Below are positions 62,901-64,000 of a DNA stretch of 64,000 nt, in pieces (position 1 is the first letter of the stretch; every line of letters starts with the position of its first letter). A program made the translations under genes and the position numbers. The stretch is from an uncultured Bacteroidota bacterium. GTDB taxonomy: Bacteria; Bacteroidota; Bacteroidia; Bacteroidales; P3. The notes under the pieces were generated by a model. The model ran no database searches, was not told the DNA's origin, and saw only the letters and a list, made by a program, of their open reading frames with translations. The stretch spans positions 1 through 64,000 of the forward strand of contig CADBDA010000003.1 in the NCBI GenBank assembly GCA_902793295.1. The letters run 5' to 3'.

Positions 62901-64000
62901 CCAACGTGCAGTACAACGACACCTGGGGCTCCTCCATCGCCGGTTTCATGGGCGAAGCGCGTATTGCGGGCATGGACCCCTCCAACATGTGGGCTCCCGG
63001 ATTGGGCTACATCCTCGGTCTGCCTGCCGCCTCGCCTGTCGGCAACGACCGCGACGAGTCGCCCATCGAATCGCTGCTGCGTAACGACCTGCTGTCGCAC
63101 GACACCCTGATGAATACGCCCAGCATGCTCAGCCGCAACCGCATCCTCACCTTCCACGCCTCCGTCGAACCGCTGCGCGACTTCAAGATGACGCTCGACG
63201 CCACGCAGAACTACTCCTCGCGCGAAGAGTTCTACTACAAATACCTCTCCCGCACCGACCAGGTGGAAGGACCGCTCTCCTACATCATGACCGGTTCCTA
63301 CACCTCCACCATCTGGGGCTTCCGCACCATCTTCCGCAACAGCGACGACCTCTTCAACGACTTCACAGCCGCACGCAGCATCGTGGCACAGCGTCTGGCC
63401 GATATGAACACCGACCCCTACAACGACATGATGGTGCTCGACACCATGTCCGGCGAATTCTACCCCGCCGGCTACAGCGCCAACCAGCAGTCGGTGTTGC
63501 TCACCTCCTTCCTGGCCACCTACCTGGGCAACAACCCCGCCAAGCAGTCCTTCTCGCCCTTCTTCAAGATGCCCCTGCCCAACTGGAACATCAACTACAA
63601 CGGCCTCAACAAGGTGGAATTCCTCAAGAAATGGTTCACCAACATCACCCTCTCCCATAAGTACACAGCCACCTACACCATCGGCAATTTCTACACCGAC
63701 GCCGCCATCTCGGCCGTCACCGAGGGCTACGACTACGGCAACGAGAGCATCGTCAACAGCAACGGCGACTACATCGCGCCGGTCAGCATGGAGGGCGTGC
63801 TGATCGCCGAGCAGTTCAACCCGCTCATCAAACTGTCGTTGAATATGGTGAACAGCTTCCTCATCAACCTCTCCATCCAGAAAAACCGCAGCCTGGCACT
63901 GAGCTTCTCCAACAACCAGCTGACGGAGAATATCCGCGACGGCTTCACCCTCGGCACGGGCTATATCTTTAAAGACTTGGAATTCCATATCAAGGCGGGC
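56975..64000 (+). CDS. sprA: T9SS outer-membrane translocon SprA (Sov), 3' end beyond window
   Basis: An unbroken frame of 2,342 codons from the ATG at 56975 to the window edge, 13 bp after ruvA. The signal peptide is MQRKLRHTAPRPLRLPALIG and a hydrophobic run ending ALSQ. The early segment GTFVLSREYMTFAEYQDWQM and much of the later sequence are SprA/Sov-like. SprA is a single very large barrel of the outer membrane through which T9SS cargo passes. The family is about 2,300-2,500 residues, and the visible end (GYIFKDLEFHIKAG) is close to the last strands, so little is missing. A Lys-rich insert (KKTNNKKGKDADKDKNELD) lies near residue 1,915. Confidence 0.92.
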   Translation, partial: MQRKLRHTAPRPLRLPALIGCGLLLLCLFFARPALSQTDSTTLRYPIPSYNNSNTPHSPLHLNNPSNQTTTVEYDPESHSYVRTTRIGTFVLSREYMTFAEYQDWQMQQLMNDYWNEKIEANNTATAEGGLLSKIPGFNEISRKLESLMDKPEISITPSGSADLTLQVVNNFTDNPTVDESRRSVTNFDFDENIQLTLNAKIGDIINTDINWNTQATFDFENQIKLKYEGKEDDILQLLEAADISFPLNTTLIKGSQRLFGVHTKLKFGNLTVDAVASQKETSTENMQVQGGASAQEFEIRADEYEENRHYFISQYFYDNYNKAMSTLPVVNSNIKIIRLEVWRTNIGAAVTNNRDILALTDLGEHTVSSPGVIAGSSVLPNSNTSNNLLQLINTAAVRSVNNVSSYMEGLGFSGGRDYEKVQSARLLNSNEYTFNSQLGFITLSQPLANDQILAVAFQYQVIGDTTVYQVGELTTDGVNDPNVLIVKLLKGTAVNSRSPLWKLMMKNVYFLKSTQISRENFRLNVLYENPEGGVGIGYFTEGPKEGTPLVEVFGLDRMDASQSYYYPDGVFDWFDSAAYKGGTIQATTGRIFFPYVEPFGKDLREMLGDNALANRYCFDSLYTMTQALAQQYADKNKFYLEGYYTSSVSGEIQLGYSVTQGSVTVTAGGMPLIENVDYTVDYTMGTVRIINESLLSSGTPISVSSENSSFSMMTKTMLGLHLNYEFDPDINLGATFMNLREKPLTQKNNFGDEPTSNSIWGLDFNYRHDVPWITKFMDRLPGLQTKAPSTLTLQAEFAHFLPGLANTGSDDGKVTYIDDFEGAESNIDLKGYTYWHLASTPQDYRLSVPLFPETAPGSGRAYGFNRAKLAWYTVGRLFFESNCPDNIDENDRSHPYARQIGQKEVFPNKSLAAGENNRIYELNLAFYPTEKGPYNYDVMPSAYSAGIDADGNLLDPRSRWGGIMRELTYTDFESQNIETIEFWLMDPFIDPATGNTDMSKTGGRLYINLGDISEDILRDGRKTFENGLPTGTSAEAFAANPVDTTIWGRVPVMQSVVNAFDNDETARHYQDVGYDGLSSGDDLNDEQSFFADYLNTIANNFGTSSQAYLQAVADPSSDNFRYYRSSFYDENNTKINDRYKLFNNPEGNSASDADNPESYTTQGSTYPDVEDINRDNTLSESENYYQYIIELRPDQMEIGQNHIVDIQDAQNVQLANGSVTNCRWYQFRIPIREPDQTVGNINGYQSIRFMRMFLNDFEEPVILRFATLELVYGTWRKYTEDLLQPGDYPTGTNENTSFTLSTVNIEENGSREPVPYNLPPNIERESWYSTSSSYTELNEQSLELDIQGLNAGDARAIYRNSQYDLRYYGKLKMFVHAEKKYETDNLYDGDLTLFVRLGSDYTNNYYEYEVPLQLTPWGTSAGSKELIWPEANNVEIDLQKLVEIKTNRNRQIRSGNGDNYSAYAAYSEIVSGKKYTVVGSPNLGKVKVLMVGIRNPRKETLDDGNDMMPKNAIVWINELRLSDYINRGGFAAMALARTNLADAGNLSIYTAYTSSGFGNLEDKLNKLELVNTFNIQSTLNLELGKFLPDEWGMHIPLYVDYNNQIGSPEYNPLDPDVKLKDDLRTYQTQAERDSVRAMTQQRKSTTNITLTNVRKERTGKSALKPHFYDLENFSFSYAYSGERSSDDDIEYYNKDQHRGGLTYNFSILQPKQFKPFEKTKIFQNKNLKFIKDFNLYYQPKSLSFTTEIYRDIESTLLRNKSAALVIMNPSYFKQFTWRRDYNVQYDLARSFRITYTANANARIDEPPGQVDRSAGDSLWMAILRGGTMQNFAQSINVTWDLPISKLPYCDFVRAPLTYRTNYSFAGTTQALANQGSIITDNTVMTLGLQANFQTLYNKSKLIKKAYVRKPPQKKTNNKKGKDADKDKNELDKKRGMEQPKVDPRVADSLRREARKEMLQQVGFFGLRLATAIKDANVQYNDTWGSSIAGFMGEARIAGMDPSNMWAPGLGYILGLPAASPVGNDRDESPIESLLRNDLLSHDTLMNTPSMLSRNRILTFHASVEPLRDFKMTLDATQNYSSREEFYYKYLSRTDQVEGPLSYIMTGSYTSTIWGFRTIFRNSDDLFNDFTAARSIVAQRLADMNTDPYNDMMVLDTMSGEFYPAGYSANQQSVLLTSFLATYLGNNPAKQSFSPFFKMPLPNWNINYNGLNKVEFLKKWFTNITLSHKYTATYTIGNFYTDAAISAVTEGYDYGNESIVNSNGDYIAPVSMEGVLIAEQFNPLIKLSLNMVNSFLINLSIQKNRSLALSFSNNQLTENIRDGFTLGTGYIFKDLEFHIKAG

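Overview
The window is a 64 kb chromosomal stretch from a Bacteroidales-type member of the Bacteroidota, probably an uncultivated host-associated or anaerobic one. Pointers to this group are two type IX secretion (T9SS) components (PorZ and SprA/Sov), secreted peptidases ending in T9SS sorting domains, TonB energy-transducer architecture, the 660-residue class of urocanate hydratase, and intergenic promoters of the Bacteroidetes form (TTTG, about 19 nt, then TAnnTTTG). It is gene-dense, with no tRNA, rRNA, CRISPR array, prophage or insertion sequence that I can see.

Layout. 1-2409 (minus): two secreted proteins of unknown function, the first cut by the window edge. 2735-9215: a disordered conserved protein, gmk, mreC-mreD, porZ and recO. 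9264-15695: two intact subtilisin-like proteases with C-terminal beta-barrel-like domains, then a scar in which the first 57 codons of a second urocanate hydratase gene are joined out of frame to the 3' two-thirds of a third protease copy. 15729-19793: a membrane protein and intact hutU. 19927-22826: a pyridoxal kinase-family gene and a queCDE cluster behind a structured leader. 22934-27419: SIMPL protein, lipoprotein, TPR protein, ksgA and an MntP-like membrane protein. 27416-30231 (minus): ECF sigma factor, membrane protein and two outer-membrane proteins. 30336-31392 (minus): CoA-transferase subunit A and 3-aminobutyryl-CoA ammonia-lyase. 31638-38988: secreted protein, GtrA, M14 peptidase, glycosyltransferase, phosphoglucomutase and tryptophanase with a long leader. 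39150-42444 (minus): S46 dipeptidyl-peptidase and a lipid kinase. 42621-45386: Cys-rich secreted peptide, lepA and a membrane-anchored protein. 45477-53349 (minus): a fused methionine-sulfoxide reductase, an ECF sigma factor with an unusual anti-sigma-like protein, M1 peptidase, TonB protein, panC, DUF membrane protein and a YciO-family protein. 53491-64000: M64 peptidase, beta-helix lipoprotein, ruvA and almost all of sprA.

How it fits together. The gene content suggests an organism that lives on protein: secreted or periplasmic peptidases (two S8, S46, M14, M1, M64) feed catabolism of histidine (hutU), tryptophan (tnaA) and probably lysine (kal and a CoA-transferase). SprA would export cargo and PorZ would help attach it at the surface.

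The most interesting items are the tryptophanase leader (two tiny ORFs, one with a single Trp codon, around a terminator-like hairpin with a competing alternative stem), the anti-sigma-like protein whose C-terminus is a type-B T9SS sorting domain, the hutU/protease scar whose hutU part differs from the intact gene almost only at synonymous sites, and the structured RNA ahead of queC. All calls are from reading the sequence; no database search was run.
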